64,000 nucleotides of DNA. Source: Culex pipiens pallens (Eukaryota > Arthropoda > Insecta > Diptera > Culicidae). The DNA lies in contig NC_068939.1 in the NCBI RefSeq assembly GCF_016801865.2, positions 144,753,190-144,817,189 of the forward strand, given 5' to 3'. The translations under genes and the position numbers were made by a program. Shown here in pieces: positions 50,042 to 61,352 of the stretch (position 1 is the stretch's first letter; every line of letters starts with the position of its first letter). The notes beneath the pieces are model-generated. The model saw only the letters and a program-made list of their open reading frames with translations. It did not search any database and had not been told where the DNA came from.

Positions 50042-51490
50042 ACGCGCGCACGAAAGGGACGACAATTCTTTATGTAAACTAATGTCAAAAACATAAACAA
50101 TGACTTATATATCCCGCCGTTTGACATGGAAGATTTTTAAAACCCGCCAAACAAATCGCAGCAAACTGGTGGTTGCGATGGAAAAAAAATCTTGTCAAAT
50201 GTTTGCATTTTTTGTTGTCAGTCGCATGGTTCTCGCACCAGCGAATAAACTAGTTCGAATTGTTACAGCATTTGTCTATCGGCAGGACCGTTGGCCGTCG
50301 TGTCCAGCACATCGGCAGACTATCCGGATCAGTTCACGGATTTGCGCAGAATTTGAACTTGTCTTTGTAATTCACTTGTTTGAATCGAGCGGTGCCATTT
50401 ACGCGAGCTGTCCGCCACCTTCAAAACAGGAGTTGGCCCCCGTAGGTCGGGACCACGAGATGCCCATCGAACTGTGCGTCAACCGCCCGCGGTTTGGCCA
50501 GTACGCTGTTTTAATGGTCGTCGCAAATTGTCCAAATTGTCATTGACGCGGGTTATCTGACCGAGGCAGATTCTGAAGCAATCAAAATATCGTTTTTAAT
50601 TTTGTATCACTTGCTAGTTTAAATTTGCTTTTTCAATTTTATACATTTAATATTTAACTGTTCATGGTTTATAAAGCAATCGTGAATGATACTCAAAAAG
50701 ATGTGCGACTTGGACTGGACCTTCGAACGCAGGAGTTAGAGATTGATAACTTATCGAGAAATTTAAAGTGAGAGTGTGTGCGTGCAACATGGAGTTAAAC
50801 TTCTCAAAGTGCCGTGGTAATCTTCACAGCAACTTCACAGAAAGTTTAACTCCATGTTGCACACACTCTCACTTTTAATTTCTCGATAAAACAGAAAAAT
50901 GCAGAATTTTCTACTTCAAGAATGATTTTATTTTAGTATCCGAATATTTTTGATAAAAATTAAAGGTTTTGAAGCTTGACAGCGTATTCCGAACATGAAC
51001 ATGACCCGTTTCCTTGACTTGAACTTGCGCGGATTTTCCTAGACCGATAAGAACCGTGGATCCTCAAAAATCTGCACCGGGAACCAACTACGGACAAAGC
51101 AGACATCATAGTTGTTGGAATCGGGATCAACCGGTTTCAAGTTCTCCACGGTCAGGCTAGTGTCACTTAGGGCTAACGACCGTGCGGCATCCTTTTCCAT
51201 CACTCATGCCAAAATTCGTTGGATCTGTCCTATGCCAGGAAGAGCCGGAAAGCACGAATAACGGGTAAGGCCATAGATAAAACGAGGACAAACCCCAAAA
51301 TTCATTCGCTGGTGCGAAAACCGTGCGGCTGAAAACAAAAATGCAAACTTTTGACAAGGTTTTTTTCCTTCGCAACTCAAAGTTTACTTTGATTTGTTTG
51401 GCGGGATGATACCAACCCTCATGCCAAACGGCGGGATATAAAAGTCATTGTTTATGTTTATGACATTAGTTTACATAAAGAATATAACCA
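50042..51490. mobile_element. foldback element just upstream of Coq8
   Basis: Left arm 'CTTTATGTAAACTAATGTC' (50069), 'CAATGACTTATATATCCCGCC' (50098) pairs with the inverted 'GGCGGGATATAAAAGTCATTG' (51430) and GACATTAGTTTACATAAAG (51463). Further in, GCATGGTTCTCGCACCAGCGAAT-like sequence (50224) pairs with 'ATTCATTCGCTGGTGCGAAAA' (51300). A tighter palindrome lies inside at 50743-50888. The arms are diverged, so the insertion is old. It ends about 385 bp before the Coq8 start codon. Confidence 0.8.
50743..50888. repeat. tight palindrome within the foldback
   Basis: 'ATCGAGAAATTTAAAGTGAGA' (50754) and CATGGAGTTAAACTT (50789) face AAGTTTAACTCCATG (50842) and 'TCTCACTTTTAATTTCTCGAT' (50866). 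The two 60-base arms are nearly identical, younger-looking than the surrounding foldback. Confidence 0.88.
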
Positions 51491-51790
51491 CGCGCTGGGG
51501 GACGGGCTGTGAATTACGTAACGGACTTTATTTGGCGGTTGATTTTTATGACTTTCATTAAAGATCAATACATCTTGAAATTTTTTAAATTAATTTTTAA
51601 TTTTAATTTCGTAGTGTAATTTTTGAATGATTCACCCTTGTTTACAACTTTACATCGCTTGTGTTAGTGCCCATTCATGAAGCGATAAACGTATTTGTAA
51701 ACTATGAACATTCGAGCAGCTGTTTGACACATCCAGTTATCTAACTCTGCCGTTTCATCTGTTGTGAAATTCATTCAAAAGAGTAGTGTT

Positions 51791-51826
51791 ATGAATACGC
51801 CGCGTTTCGCCGACACGTCCCGTTAA
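51791..51826 (+). other. upstream ORF of Coq8
   Basis: An 11-codon frame (MNTPRFADTSR) ending in TAA, 48 bp before the Coq8 start and in the same reading frame as it. If the transcript starts upstream of it, it could lower translation of Coq8. The transcription start is not known. Confidence 0.4.
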
Positions 51827-51874
51827 GTTTAAAGTGCAATTACTAAGAACCTGCAACAACCTCACTAGCAAACA

Positions 51875-54066
51875 ATGTCTCGTGCTCAGGACGCGATTGC
51901 CTTGCTGCGTGCGGTCAAGATCGTGGCCGAGGCGGTGGCCAAAACTCAGGGCGACCATGCCCGGCATCTGCTGGCCAACTCGAGCATCCGTGAACTGCTC
52001 GAAAAACAGCTGCGCCAGGGCGAGGACACGGTCAAGGCACTGCTGGCGAACCCCAACAAGGAGCTGGAAAAGGCCGGCGGGCTGTTGAAGGAAACGCTGG
52101 AGCGGACGGCCGTGGTGACCGAGGGGTTGAAACAGCTGTCGGCCATATCGCTGCCGAAGGTGGGGTCACCGGGGCCGGCGTTCGAGTTTGGGAAGGCGGT
52201 GTTTCCCGCGCAACAAGATGGAGCGATTCCAAAGGAGAAAGCTTCTGATATTGGTGCTGTTAATTAAATTCGTTACCTTTGACATAAACTTACTGTTGAT
52301 TTCTCGTTTTAGGAAGCTTGGACATATCACAAATTACGCTCAAAGAATTGGAATCAATTCTATCTGAGCACAACAAAAATCGGCAGATCAAACTGTCCTA
52401 CGATAACGGTAGGACTCCAGAACCGACGGCCAAGAAGACTGACCCGGAGCCTCCTGTGCAAACGGTTAAACCGAAGCCCGTTGAGTACAAGGTTCCACCG
52501 CCGACAACGAAGGATGAAAAAGTAATAGCAGACATGATGAAGGTAGTCTCCTCGTACGGACCATCTAGCTCACCAGAACCGACAGCCACACTCACACCAA
52601 TCGATCTACCTCAGCTAAGTTCGGTGGCCAAACAGCGCAAGGTACCGTCCTCCCGAGTCGCCCGTCTGGCCTCGTTTGGAAATCTGTTTGCCGGTCTAGG
52701 ACTCGGCACAATCAACGAGCTCGCCAAAGGTGCCCTCGGCCTCGGAGGAACGCTCGACCCCAAGCAGGCCCTCTTCAGTCCTGCGAACGCCGAACGAATC
52801 GTGGACACGTTGTGCAAAGTTCGCGGAGCGGCCCTCAAACTCGGCCAGATCCTCAGCATTCAAGACTCGAATGTCGTCTCACCTCAGCTGATAAAAGCGT
52901 TCGAGAGAGTTCGCCAAGCTGCCGACTACATGCCAGATTGGCAGGTCGAGAAACAGCTCGTGCAGGAGCTCGGGCCGGATTGGCGCAAGAAGCTTGCCAC
53001 CTTCGACAAGACTCCCTTCGCGGCGGCCTCCATCGGCCAGGTGCACCGCGGAGTGCTGCACGATGGGACCGAGGTCGCCATTAAGATTCAATACCCGGGC
53101 GTTGCGAAAAGCATCAGCAGTGACATCGACAATCTGGTGTCGATGCTCAAGGTGTGGGACGTGTTCCCCGCGGGCGTGTTTATCGACAACGTGGTGGCGG
53201 TGGCCAAGCGAGAGCTCAACTGGGAGGTTGATTACACCCGGGAGGCGGAGTACACGGAACGTTTTGCCGAGATGATTCAGCACATGCCCGAGTTTAGGGT
53301 GCCCAAGGTGATCCGCGAGCTGACGTCGCAGTACGTCCTGACGACGGAACTGGTGCCGGGGGTGCCGATGGATAAGTGCTTCAATTTGAGGTGAGTTTTT
53401 TGCGTCGTATTTTATAGTCATTCAACACTTCAAATCCCCACCTCCTAGCCAGGACCACCGCGACCACATTGCTCGATCGGTGATGAAGCTGGTGCTGAAC
53501 GAGCTGTTCACGTTCCGCTGCATGCAAACCGACCCCAACTGGTCCAACTTTCTGTACGACGCCAGCACGCGGAAGATCATGCTGATCGATTTCGGCGCGA
53601 CGCGCTTCTACCAGAAGCCGTTCATGGACGACTACATGAGGGTACGAGAAATCTTATTTTTTTTTTTGTTTATTTTATGATTCAATTTAATTAAAATATT
53701 TTGTAGGTCATTGAAGCCGCCACCAGAAACGACCGCCAGCGCATTTTGGAGCTGTCGCGCAAGATGGGCTTCCTGACCGGGTACGAAACCACGGCCATGG
53801 AGAATGCCCACGTGGACGCGGTGCTAATTCTGGGCGAAGTGTTCAGCGTGGAGGGTGAGTTTGAGTTTGGCAAGCAAAGCACCACCAAGAAGATTGCCGC
53901 GCTGGTTCCGGTTATGATCGCCCATCGGTTGTGTCCTCCGCCGGAGGAAATCTACTCGCTGCACCGTAAGCTGTCCGGAGTGTTCTTGCTGTGCGCCAGG
54001 TTAAACGCCAAGATTGACTGCCGGCCCCTGTTCAAAGAGGTTGCGAGCAACTATAAATTCGACTAA
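51875..54066 (+). CDS. Coq8: atypical kinase COQ8 (ADCK3/COQ8A), mitochondrial
   Basis: Four exons: 51875-52253, 52313-53390, 53449-53641, 53707-54066, all with GT-AG junctions and consistent phases (1, 2, 0), giving 669 residues, normal for animal COQ8A. UbiB-family protein kinase-like ATPase at the matrix side of the inner mitochondrial membrane, needed for coenzyme Q biosynthesis and for stability of the COQ complex. Visible family marks: the KxGQ helix segment (RKVPSSRVARLASFG.. around residue 236 and KLGQ at about 302-305), the Ala-rich loop replacing the glycine-rich loop (AAASIGQVH at about 363-371), the ATP lysine in VAIKIQYPG (about 384), the EVDYTREA helix, QTDPNWSNF (catalytic-loop Asp about 514, Asn about 519) and DFG (about 533-535). 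The linker before KxGQ (about 129-235) is Pro/Thr/Ser-rich and poorly conserved. GC-rich coding sequence contrasts with its AT-rich surroundings. Confidence 0.96.
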
Positions 54067-54085
54067 ATAGTATTTATTAGAGAGA

Positions 54086-54091
54086 AATAAA
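54086..54091 (+). terminator. poly(A) signal of Coq8
   Basis: AATAAA 20 bp after the stop codon. Cleavage would fall near 54105-54120, in or close to the 3' end of the convergent OBP gene. Confidence 0.75.
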
Positions 54092-54122
54092 AGTGTTGCA
54101 GTTTTGCAAGATCAGCTTAAGA

Positions 54123-54128
54123 TTTATT
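54123..54128 (-). terminator. poly(A) signal of the first OBP gene
   Basis: AATAAA on the minus strand, 7 bp after the stop codon at 54137-54135. Expected cleavage near 54105-54110. Confidence 0.75.
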
Positions 54129-54134
54129 TCGCGC

Positions 54135-54621
54135 TTATTCCTTCGATCGTAACCCTCTCTTCTGCAGTGCCTGTTTGACGCAGATCATAATATCGATCGC
54201 CAACTGGCAGCGATCCTCGTTCTCAACCCCTATGCATTCGTCTGCAGCTTCCTCGACGATGCGCTGTCTCAGCTGGTCCGTTCCAACGACCACCCGCATA
54301 AGTGCCAGATAGCCTTCCTTCAGGAATCGCCTCCCGTCCGAAACGCCATGCTGCTGCTGAACACACGACTGCAGACACTTCTGAACCCTCGTTACGGGCT
54401 CAACCGCCGTTATCAGACCCTCAACGTCCCCATCGGAGGCACCTTCCCGTTCCTTGCAACTTTGCGCCAAATTTCGTCGTATTTCAAGCACCTCATCGTC
54501 TGTCTGGAATTGATGCAACTGTTGTACACGCCCTAGCCTCACAGTTCAACGTGGTTACCTGCGCAAAAGCGTGAGCAGCTAGGAAAAACACCACAGCGAC
54601 CGCTAATTGCCAACGATTCAT
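54135..54621 (-). CDS. odorant-binding protein 1 of the cluster
   Basis: Exon 1 (54621-54559) encodes a 21-residue signal peptide, starting MNRWQLAVAVV and ending AHAFAQ. A 55-bp intron follows (54558-54504, donor GTAACC, acceptor TTCCAG, phase 0), then exon 2 (54503-54135), for 143 residues in all. The acceptor was chosen because the in-frame alternative leaves only 40 bp of intron. Mature PBP/GOBP-family protein with six cysteines spaced C-x26-C-x3-C-x42-C-x8-C-x8-C, which fits classic insect OBPs (three disulfides in a helical fold). Such proteins are secreted into sensillar lymph or haemolymph and carry small hydrophobic ligands; the ligand is unknown. It is very close to OBP 3 (CKEREGASDGDVE against CKEAEGASDDDVE), so both came from one duplication. 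TATA box at 54697-54704. Confidence 0.93.
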
Positions 54622-54696
54622 CTTATCTTTTTTCGCACCGTCTGACACGCAAAACAATACACTGCCGAATGGTTGCCCTCGCGGTTTCTCGTTGGG

Positions 54697-54704
54697 TATT
54701 TATA
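54697..54704 (-). promoter_or_regulatory. TATA box of OBP 1
   Basis: TATAAATA on the minus strand, about 76 bp before the start codon, allowing a start site near 54670 and a short 5' UTR. Confidence 0.65.
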
Positions 54705-56340
54705 AACTTTTGTTTGAACGTACCCCAACTACTCGCATTCTTTTGAGGCACATAAAGTGGTTCTAAGAGTTCAATCATTTATATGCAAAGCTTTCCCGCT
54801 TCAGTGACATCTTGGTCAAATTATTGTAATTATGTATCTTTATTATACAACAATCAGGGCCACTTTTCATCTCAAGAACATTAACATCCATACCAGGGGT
54901 GCCAAAAAGATGCTTGGTCTAAGCGTTCGAGACTTGAATGGTGATTCGAATCCTCCTTCCACTTTGGGATTCGAACTGACGTGCTTTGGATTGCGAGTCC
55001 AACTGCTGACCTGATACGGGACGACTTCATACTAGATTTTGGAAATGTCCGACAGATTAAAGATTAACCTTTCACTATTACACCATCAAATTTAGACAGA
55101 TTCTGCCAGGCAGATTGGCACTGACCTAATGAGCTAACCTCTTAACAAAGCAGTGGACGACTCATTTAAACGACGATTTGAAAGAGGACCCTCGTCACAC
55201 TTTAGTCATTATATGAAAGTTAAGATTTGTTTCTCCAAAAAATCTCAGAATCATGGCTGACGAGTCGGTGAGTCAACGAATAATCTCTGCGGTAAAATTC
55301 ACGCACAAGGCCTGGCTACGTTAACGTTCGTGATGCTTCCATGCATTCTAATGGAATGGCACACTATAAATGGTAATGAATTAAAGGAATAAGACTAAAC
55401 GTATTCTAACCTAAGGCATTCTCCGGGATTCCTTCGGAAGATTGGCTGCGCTAGGGTTTATTATATTAGATTAGAGAAAAAAAAAAACAGATTAAACGAA
55501 TAGCTCATTCAATCCCAAAAACATTGGGAACCTCTGACTTACACTGTCAAGAAGAAGAAAAAACAAAAATATAAAACATTTGCTTTGCCGCTTGATTTGC
55601 AACTAATTTGTCGACTGGTGTTGCAGACCAGTGTGATTTTCCCACCAATTTCTAAGCGGATTGTTTAAAAAAGACCTTGAAACGGTAATGAAAACGAACG
55701 GGTAAAGCTATAAAGAACAGCTACACTGTGTAGAGTAAAATATTATGAACCGAGATATCCCATCGGAGATTTAAAAATAAAAAACTATCGGTGAAAATTG
55801 CGTTTCTCGAAATGTTTAGGTTTTTAACTGACCTAACCCTACAGGTCGATCGATCTTTAGAAAAAATATTTGTTATAGCAGATTTTTAGGGAAAATTATT
55901 ATCTTTAAAACCTTTTAAAAGTTTGTACAAAAGGGTGTAATATGGATTTAAATGAAATATTACATTTTATTACCTCAATTGCCAATAATATAATTTGTGA
56001 ATTTACATATTTCATTACCAATTTGTAAATTCACAAATTTGCCCCGATTTAGAAATTTTGCTCTTGCCTCGCATGCACTAAATCAAACATTTATATATAT
56101 TTATTTTTCTATACATTGTTTATTGTTCCTAGAAATATCCAACCTGTATAATCTCTAGCTGCTCGGAGTTGGGCACGCGCCAGATAACTTGCATTAAGTG
56201 CATAATTAATGTGATCAATTCTATCCCAGCACAATCAAACTGTGTTTGATCGCATTCGCTAATCAATATTTAAGACTAACGGTGTGTTAGTTTTTATTTA
56301 ATTAAAAAAATTCATAGACAATGATTTTGTTTTGTTTTAA
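54705..56340. other. intergenic between OBP 1 and OBP 2, with a SINE fragment
   Basis: A tRNA-like SINE module sits at 54930-55015 on the minus strand (listed separately). The rest is AT-rich, without coding signals. Confidence 0.45.
54930..55015 (-). repeat. tRNA-Val-like SINE module, minus strand
   Basis: On the minus strand: GTCAGCAGTTGGACTCGCAA, stem TTGGA/TCCAA with loop CTCGCAA, and B box CAGTTCGAATCCC, followed by GGAAGGAGG. Same module as at 3640-3718 but with one change in the would-be anticodon. A fragment without the first module. Confidence 0.6.
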
Positions 56341-56927
56341 CTACCGTCAGTGGGAGTGACATTGGGTCTGGGGGGTGAGATTGGTTCAAAGTGATGTTTT
56401 ACGGAGTTTACCATTTCTCAGGCTCTTCTCAATGAAACTTCGCTGAAAAATCTCGTTCCTAGAACACATCCTGTTATTTTGGTAGCTGTTTAATGTTGTG
56501 GTACGTTTTTGGCCAAAAATGATCCCTCGAAAAATCATTTTCCAAAAAAATTTGTTGGATTTGCTCGAAAACTACCCAAATGTTTGAAAATCATTACTAC
56601 AAAAATTGTAGCATGTCAATACGATTCCCTCGAACAAGGAACTTGTTTTTACCATATCGTTGCATTTGAGCATCATTTTAGTTTCATTTGACCCAATGTC
56701 ACCCCCTCTAAGGGATGAGATTGGGTCAATTTTCAAACTATGTATTGACATTTAAAGTAGTGTTCATCAAAATCCACCATATTTTGGGAAAATGTTAGTA
56801 AACTATCTAAGAAAAAATCTACGTTGAAAGATTTTCGATGTCATTTAAATTTATTTTGTTGTTAAAAAATTACGAGATGTGTATTGGTTTTTTAGCCATA
56901 GTCACCCCCACTGACGGAATAATATAT
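56341..56927. mobile_element. palindromic element (GTGACATTGGGTC family), long copy
   Basis: Left end 'ACCGTCAGTGGGAGTGACAT' (56343) and right end GTCACCCCCACTGACGG (56901-56917) are inverted. An internal inverted pair GACCCAATGTCACCCCCT / AGGGATGAGATTGGGTC lies at 56690-56727. The ends resemble those at 30498 and 37225. About 590 bp, non-coding. Confidence 0.75.
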
Positions 56928-56936
56928 AAAATTCAA

Positions 56937-57260
56937 GCAGGTTTGGCCGAATGGTTAAGCTGTCCGCTTAGTGAGCGGAAGATCATAGGTTCGATTCTCA
57001 TCTGCTCCAACCTTCCATCGTATGGGGAAATAAAATGTCGGTCACGGCCATGGTTGTTGTTAGGCCGTTAAGTCATTCCAAGTGTGGGAGTCGTCTCCAC
57101 GCTATAAGTACAAACAACACACCAAACCATATGCTCCGGTGGCATCGCTGGCGGTGGTTTGACTCACAATCCAAACCAAAGCTCGTCAGTTTGAACCCTG
57201 GGATGGGAGGTTCCTTGGAGAGAGAAAGACCTGGGGGTCGTTTAAAGTGGATGGTTTGAG
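56937..57260 (+). mobile_element. composite SINE with two tRNA-like modules, plus strand
   Basis: The first module is a fair tRNA-like head: GCAGGTTTGGCCGAATGG (A box TGGCCGAATGG), hairpin CCGCTTAGTGAGCGG and B box AGGTTCGATTCTC (56989). A linker with 'TATGGGGAAATAAAATGTCGG' and GTCGTCTCCACGC follows, then a second module GGCGGTGGTTTGACTCACAA with B box CAGTTTGAACCC (57188) and GGATGGGAGG. It begins about 10 bp after the palindromic element. No duplication was identified. Confidence 0.75.
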
Positions 57261-57858
57261 TTTTTGATATCAGTTTCACTAGTTCAAATAAAATCGGTAT
57301 TATATTTTATATTATAGTTGCACAATTAAGTAGTTCACATTATTTGACCAGTTAACTACAAAAACAAGGTTTTAAATGTTATTTTCTCACTTAAATACAA
57401 CGACACAGACAGGATGATTAACTGTTAGAAACAGGTTTTTGCTGTTTTCGCTTGAAGGCAAGTCAATTTACAGCCTCTAACTATCATTCAATAGACAGCT
57501 TATACCAATCAATAATATCTTTTAACTACTCGTCATAATGTATTAACCCTCTCCCAACCCCACCTTCAACGGAGACAAATTTAAAATTTCGCCCAAAATA
57601 AAATTTTCAACCATTTTTTGTTTTCCAAAACCATTGAAAAGAAGCTCTTTGGATTACAAATCAAATAAATAAACAGTAAGACAAAAATCTTAAACAAGTC
57701 AAGAATGTTTTTGAGTAACAAAAAGGTTTTACAAAAGTGAAACTGAAAAAACTAATTGAAAATTGAGTACAGTCATCCCTCATATTCGGAACTGGTTACA
57801 GATCGGCCAATGTTCAAAAAATCATAGCAAATCGATAATTGAACCTAATGATTCGCCT
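57261..57858. other. intergenic AT-rich
   Basis: No gene or bounded repeat is seen. Confidence 0.35.
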
Positions 57859-58076
57859 CGTGGGTCTCGTGGCGCAGGGGTAGCGGCTTCGGCTGCCGAT
57901 CCCGATGATGCTATGAGACGCGGATTCGATTCCCGCCTTATCCACTGAGCTTCTATCGGATGGTGAAGTAAAACGTCGGTCCCGGTTTCTCCTGTCTCGT
58001 CAGAGGCGCTGGAGCAGAAATCCCACGTTAGAGGAAGGCCATGCCCCGGGGGGCGTAGTGCCAATAGTTTCGTTTC
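57859..58076 (+). mobile_element. 218-bp tRNA-derived SINE with 9-bp duplication
   Basis: GATTCGCCT at 57850-57858 is repeated at 58077-58085 and brackets the element. The head has A box TGGCGCAGGGGTAGCGG and B box GGATTCGATTCC (57923). The body carries 'GATGGTGAAGTAAAACGTCGG' and GGTTTCTCCTGTCTCG, and the tail is GTTTC repeats. Only the first tRNA-like module is present, unlike the longer composite SINEs nearby. Confidence 0.82.
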
Positions 58077-58085
58077 GATTCGCCT

Positions 58086-58882
58086 TTACCTTCATCTGAT
58101 AGCCTTTCTTGCGATCTTTCGAATGCTATATGGAACAACTGCAAATTTTAACTATTTTATGAAGTTTTTAAAGAAAAAACTTTGACCCTTGAAATCCACA
58201 AATTTGGAACACTTTATTCTTACAGATGTAAACAAACTTTGATTCTCTTCAGGCAAACATATTTTCTACAAAATAATAACTTCACACACTGGAACCAATG
58301 AAACTCAAGCTAAGTAATGTTTTATGGATGGTTTGATAACTTTTTTGTGAATGTATCAGTTAAATTCAGGTGTTCCATAATTGTAAGAGGCACAATAACA
58401 TCCCACAAATATGGAACAGGCAATTTGGAGGCAGTGTTTTGATTCTCGGAATAAAATCGTCTTGAAATACAGTTTTTTGTTTAAGAAGTACTACTTTTAC
58501 TAGTGAAATAGCAAGAGGATGTCCAAATTAAGGTCCTAAAAATAGTAGGGTCGACAGAAAAGATGCATTTGGCGTGCTATTGACAAATTATCACAAAAGT
58601 GTTCCGAATTTGTGGGTGTTCCGAATATGTGGGATGACTGTAGTTGAAGCTAAAGTAAATACGTTTACAAGTGACTTTGGTTCGATTTATTGTGAATTCC
58701 GCTTGATTTCTGTAACTAACAAAGGTACCTGAGATAATACTTGTTAAAGGTTTGGTTTTGCTGGTCGAAAAAAAATTCAGCTCATTTGATTAATCATTTG
58801 TTCATTTCATCACCATATTTTTATAATTCCAATTGTACTAGTTCCATAAACGGAGTAATTTGGTACCCTGACTAAATAAAGC
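58086..58882. other. intergenic AT-rich
   Basis: No gene is seen. 'GTGTTCCGAATATGTGGGATGACTG' near 58617 resembles the complement of 'CAGTCATCCCTCATATTCGGA' near 57771, so the interval 57771-58640 is probably one old inverted-end element into which the SINE inserted. Confidence 0.45.
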
Positions 58883-58888
58883 TTTATT
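58883..58888 (-). terminator. poly(A) signal overlapping the OBP 2 stop codon
   Basis: On the minus strand the end reads TAATAAAG: the TAA stop (58889-58887) shares two bases with AATAAA (58888-58883), implying a 3' UTR of only about 15-25 bases. Confidence 0.7.
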
Positions 58889-59380
58889 ACAGCTGTATTC
58901 CTCTCTTCCGCAATCCTGTCACTGCACACATGTACAATTCGGCCCCCAGCTCACAAAGATCCTCGTTGTCGATTTTTTCGCACTCATCCGCGACCTGATC
59001 GACGTATCGTGACTTCCGCTTGTCCAGGAAAATAACCAACTTAGCAACGGAGGCAAAGCCCTGCTTGTTAAACTTTCTCCCGTGCAAGACCCCAAACTGT
59101 TTCATCGCACAATGGGCCAGACATTTCTGGACTCGATTCTCAGGTTCATTCGCGTTTATGATATGCTCAACGTCTGCATCCGTAGCTCCCAGCGATTCCT
59201 TGCAGTCCTGAAGCATGCCACGTCTTACCGCAAGAAGGATTTCCTTAAACGGACCCTGGAACAAGGTGGGTAAATCCTGCGTAAAACTTTTCAGAACCAA
59301 TTAAAACACTGCCTCGCTACCTGTGAATAAACTTGGACGACAAGCACTAGAACAACAACTACAACCTGCAAGCGACACAT
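58887..59380 (-). CDS. odorant-binding protein 2 of the cluster
   Basis: Exon 1 (59380-59321) encodes a 20-residue signal peptide with a Val/Leu core (MCRLQVVVVV...VYSQ). A 65-bp intron follows (59320-59256, acceptor TTGTTCCAG, phase 0), then exon 2 (59255-58887), for 142 residues. An earlier in-frame acceptor (CAG before GATTTACCC) would leave a 44-bp intron and is less likely. Six cysteines keep exactly the same spacing as OBP 1 and 3 (26, 3, 42, 8, 8), but the sequence is the most diverged of the three: it is more basic in the middle (DKRKSRYVD) and has LCELGAELYMC in place of RCQLAIDIMIC. It lies 4.3 kb from OBP 1 and 1.4 kb from OBP 3, all on the same strand. Ligand and tissue are unknown. 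Confidence 0.92.
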
Positions 59381-60658
59381 CTTAACTTAACCCGTTTAGG
59401 GCTGTCCTAACTCCTAGACTCTACACTAGCAAATGACTCTATTGGCGCCTTACACTGGCTATTTGAAAAGCCTTGCTAATGATCTCTCGTCTAGAACACT
59501 TAATATTTAAAAGCGTCGACAGGCTATAGCTTTTCTTACATTGGCAACGTGAACTTTTGCCTTATATTAACCCTCTACTGACCGATTTTGGTTTTATTAT
59601 TTCTACGATTTGATTTTAAGTCAGGGATGGTTTTGGGCTTATTTCACTTTTTTATATTCTGTGAATTTTCTTATTTGTTATACCATTTTTTGCAATAAAA
59701 ATAATTTATAAACTTTTGGCGATTTTTTACCGCTACTGCAAGGGTTGAGTTGTAAATGGTTTCATGTGTTAAAGATCATTGTTCCTCAGCTAAATTTAGA
59801 TATATTTTAACGTGAATTAAGTTGATGACTGACTAATAGTGTTGAATATGATCTCAAACAGCTTATTTAGTTTATTATGTGAAATAAAAATACATTTGCA
59901 ATTGCAACATATCACAAAGAAGAAGAAGAAGAATTAAGGAAATTTCAAGACAAATTATTAACAAAAGTATGTCAAAATGGATTCGCAGATTAATCAGAAT
60001 GTATTGTTTAAAGCATATAAATAGAAATTAGGTTCCAGATCATTCAAATCTCAAATCTGTTTGTTGAAATCTTATGTGAACTAGCAACAGGGGCTTTCAG
60101 GTCACGTCACCAGTAACACGTTAGTTTAATTAACTTGTTTGGCAATTGCAGGTTTGCATGTATAAATATTGGCTCAGAAATAGCCCAGATAATATTTTCG
60201 GCTTTGAAAGAAGACACAAAATTGAAGTGCCAATTTCTAATGAGTGTGTGGTCTATTATTGACAAACTCATTACAAGGGTAAATAGTATGTTCATTACCC
60301 TTGCTGTTGACTTATTCTTTCAAAATAGTTGAAGGTTTTGTAAGGTGTTTTGCATTCTTGATAAATTTGAAAGTATTTCTTACGTACATACCAATTTAAA
60401 GTGTATAATTGTTAAATCAACTATGAAAAAATATCGTTCGCAAATGACGTCACAATCGTGCTACGTTATTTCATGTTCATAAGCCTGTCCCATTTTGATA
60501 GATAGATATAAAATAGATAGATTATGAGGTGGAAATTGCTATAACAAACAATCGACAAGTTAAAACCACAAACTATTTTGTTAATTCAAACAGGCCTGAT
60601 TTTGTTTGCGTGTAGTAAAATTTAAGCACAATGCAAAGTGTTATACGGTGTAATATAA
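59381..60658. other. intergenic between OBP 2 and OBP 3
   Basis: AT-rich, with no supported gene. A weak TATA-like TTTTAAATA on the minus strand near 59508 could serve OBP 2. A GAA microsatellite is at 59920-59932 and a CRE-like TGACGTCA at about 60445. Confidence 0.4.
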
Positions 60659-60664
60659 TTTATT
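60659..60664 (-). terminator. poly(A) signal of OBP 3
   Basis: AATAAA on the minus strand, about 95 bp after the stop codon at 60761-60759. Confidence 0.6.
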
Positions 60665-60758
60665 GCGGCAATCAATCCATTTAAATGCTCGTGATTCATT
60701 TTTATAAAGTCAATTAGTACATGCCAGGGTCATCACACATCAACAACAAATGCGCTTC

Positions 60759-61272
60759 TCACCGATCCACCTTCATGCCCCGTTTTTCCATGCCCTGTTT
60801 GACGCAGGTCATGATGTCCACGGCCAGCTGGCACCGGTCCTCGTTCGCCACACCGTCACACTCCTCCGCGACCTCTTTGGCGTGTCCCTGCTGTTGCTCA
60901 TCATTTCCCACGGCCATCATCATGATCTCCAGAAAGCCCTGCTGGAGAAACTTTTGCCCGTCGGAAACGCCAAACTGTTGCTGCACGCACGAGTGAAAGC
61001 ATTTCTGCACCTGGCTTTCCGGCATGACGTCATCTATCATGGCTTCTACGTCATCGTCGGACGCCCCCTCGGCTTCCTTGCACTTCTGGGCCATGCTGCG
61101 GAGCATCTGTTTCGCCTGCTCCTTGGCCTGCTCTTTGTCTGAAGCCTCATCGGCCTTTAAAGATATTTGGGGGTTTTGTTCAATTTTATCCATTTAAGTT
61201 TTCAAACAAATTTACCTGAACGTGTGCAAGTACGAAAACCGTCAAAAACAACGCCACTTGCAAGCGATTCAT
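60759..61272 (-). CDS. odorant-binding protein 3 of the cluster
   Basis: Exon 1 (61272-61216) encodes a 19-residue signal peptide starting MNRLQVALF. A 61-bp intron follows (61215-61155, acceptor TTTAAAG, phase 0), then exon 2 (61154-60759), for 150 residues. The six cysteines have the same spacing as in OBP 1 and 2 (26, 3, 42, 8, 8). It differs by a longer, charged N-terminal segment before the first cysteine (ADEASDKEQAKEQAKQM), which may extend the first helix, and by a Met-rich stretch (EIMMMAVGNDEQQQG) between cysteines 3 and 4. It is most like OBP 1. Role: secreted small-molecule carrier; ligand unknown. TATA box at 61347-61352. An upstream ATG in another frame precedes the start. Confidence 0.93.
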
Positions 61273-61291
61273 CTTCGCTGTCCCAGCTGCC

Positions 61292-61294
61292 CAT
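61292..61294 (-). promoter_or_regulatory. upstream ATG overlapping the OBP 3 start
   Basis: An ATG (GGATGGGC context) 22 bases before the OBP 3 start opens a frame that runs out of phase across the signal-peptide exon. It lies downstream of the expected start site near 61320, so it would be in the mRNA. Confidence 0.45.
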
Positions 61295-61346
61295 CCAGTG
61301 GGACAATTCCCTGTACACTGTGGTCGACTCCCACAAGCCATCGCTG

Positions 61347-61352
61347 TTTATA
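61347..61352 (-). promoter_or_regulatory. TATA box of OBP 3
   Basis: TATAAA on the minus strand, about 75 bp before the start codon, at nearly the same distance as in OBP 1. Confidence 0.65.
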